Below are positions 62,693-64,000 of a stretch of DNA of 64,000 bases, in pieces (position 1 is the stretch's first letter; each line of letters opens with the position of its first letter). The DNA lies in NCBI GenBank assembly GCA_963727545.1, contig CAVSGS010000013.1:1-64000 (forward strand). Direction: 5' to 3'. The DNA comes from Flexifilum sp963727545. GTDB lineage: Bacteria > Chloroflexota > Anaerolineae > Aggregatilineales > Phototrophicaceae. Below the pieces are notes generated by a model, which was not told where the DNA came from, ran no database searches, and was given only the letters and a program-made list of their open reading frames with translations. Made by a program: the position numbers and the translations under genes.

Positions 62693-64000
62693 TTATGCGC
62701 CGAAGTGAAGCCATGAAGTTGGTTCAGCGTCGAGCGCTACAAAATCCCCGAGTTTGCCCGATTCCGGCAGTCGTACCGGGATTGAAGCCCCCGAACGGAC
62801 AAAAACTGGAATCTTCCCTAACGGCGACGCAAAGGCAATGGTCTGGTTGCCGCTAAACTCCGTTTTCGTCCATAAGTCAACCCACTTCCCCGGTGGCAAA
62901 AATACGGACCACGTAGTCGCATTGGGCTGAACCACCGGATAGACGAGCAGATCGCGCCCGAAGAAGTAAGCATAATCGGAAGCATCACCATAAAACAGCT
63001 TGAGCGCCCGCATCATTGGTTCACCTGTCGCTGCCGAGTGCTGCGCTTCTTGCCAAATATACGGCATTAAATTGTGGCGTACATTCAAGAAGTAGCGGAA
63101 CAGCGGCACGACCTGCTGATTGCCGGTCTGCTGCTGAATATTCCATGGCGTGCGATCCCGATTCGGCTCGCGGTGTCCGTTATTTTCCGAGTGATACTGC
63201 ATCACGGGGCAGAAAGCCGCCATCGCCGCCGAACGCAGGTACAACTCGGCAGTCGGAATTTCGCCGCTAAAGCCGCCGATGTCATAACTCCAGAACGGGA
63301 TGCCAGATACACCTGCTGACAGTCCAGCGAGGATCGAATGCCGGAAAGCATCCCACGTCGATGCCTCGTCACCAGCCCAATGGATCGGCGAGCGCTGCGA
63401 TCCGGTAAATCCCGCCCGGCTGAAGGTAACACCACCGTTCTTTTGGGCAAACTGAAAGTAGGCTTCGGTATAGTGCTGCGGATACTCGTTCCACATTTCG
63501 TCGCCTTGACGCCCGTTGCCGAACTGACTTTCGGTGCTCCACAGGTGCTCGCCGCCGTCGGTCTTGAAGCCGTCAACGCCGAGTTCATCCACCAGATATG
63601 CCCGCTTTTTCATCCACCACGCGCGGGCTGCCGGGTTGGTCGGATCCCAGACATAACTCCCCCGAAACCACGACGGACGCAGCCGGTGCAGCGAGCCGTC
63701 CGGGTCTTTGACGCCGAAGCCCATCTGCTCGAAGTAAGCGCGGTCGGCGTCGTGTTGAGCGTGCGCTTCAGCCATCGCCTTAATCACCGGAATTTGCCAC
63801 AGAATGAGCTTCATGCCCTGCTCATGCAGCCAATCGATCATGCCTGCCGGATCAGTCCATTTGCCCTCCGGCGGAAAAGCTGAAGTCACCGTAGACGGAC
63901 GCTTCAGCGCCGGGCTTGACCGTATACTCAGCATCATTCCAGATGTAGAAGGTCGCTTCGTCACTCCACGCTTCCAACACGACTACACTCGGCTGGATTT
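62693..64000 (-). CDS. GH31-family alpha-glycosidase, 5' end outside window, one +1 frame break
   Basis: Catalytic barrel of glycoside hydrolase family 31: WLHEQGMKLILWQIPV, the nucleophile region DELGVDGFKTDGGEHLW (Asp in KTDGGE), acid/base Asp in IHWAGDEAST, then GVSGIPFWSYDIGGFSG and the C-terminal beta domains with FLPPGKWVDLWT. The first visible part (VLEAWSDEATFYIWNDAEYT) is in another frame and joins through a +1 step at TTT (63876-63878), giving SFPPEGKW. The start lies beyond 64000. Cleaves alpha-linked sugars; the substrate is unknown. Confidence 0.87.

Overview
The window is a GC-rich bacterial chromosome segment with short AT-rich intergenic gaps. Genes run on both strands, with mostly clear Shine-Dalgarno sites. 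Two large LuxR-type ATPase (LAL) regulators, many membrane-anchored alpha/beta hydrolases, several families of short dispersed palindromes and a BfmB-like 2-oxo acid dehydrogenase operon suggest a member of the Chloroflexota (Anaerolineae-like). This is inference from gene style; no marker gene was compared. I saw no rRNA, tRNA, CRISPR array, prophage or intact insertion sequence.

Layout. 0-17 kb is an accessory region: a cupin protein, two LAL regulators, three paralogous membrane-anchored alpha/beta hydrolases, two CPBP-type membrane proteases and an ABC exporter. Four transcription units here start from a nearly identical ~62-bp promoter module, which looks like a local regulon. 17-31 kb carries coaX, a large sensor kinase, an inactive-looking dienelactone hydrolase relative, lipB, a qorB/HxlR divergent pair with a palindromic operator, proB, proA, a lone receiver protein, a diacylglycerol-kinase-type lipid kinase and a kinase/receiver pair. 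32-38.4 kb is a branched-chain or pyruvate dehydrogenase set (E1 alpha, E1 beta, E2, and lpd after an intervening secreted hydrolase); LipB at 22 kb could supply its lipoyl groups. 38-42 kb holds an AAC(3)-like gene, a TrmH methyltransferase and the infC-rpmI-rplT operon with a structured leader and a probable ATA start. 42-50 kb has lipoproteins, HAD phosphatases, a GT-C glycosyltransferase split by a palindrome-rich insert, and a serA-like/serB-like pair. 50-61 kb is a fatty-acid beta-oxidation cluster: TetR regulator, SDR, cupin, two acyl-CoA dehydrogenases, a FadB/FadN-type fusion enzyme and a thiolase. 61-64 kb has two glycosidase-like genes, the last cut by the window end.

Three global signals stand out. 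(1) Fifteen single-base frame disruptions in otherwise intact genes are all +1. At 11 of them the last in-frame codon ends in T (CTT four times, TTT three times), on both strands. This is either systematic insertion error or recoding. (2) A family of palindromes with a fixed outer arm GTAGGGGCG and a variable but self-complementary inner arm occurs eight times, twice inside the E2 coding sequence. (3) A four-copy promoter module with exact 22-bp internal spacing controls the hydrolase/CPBP/ABC units.
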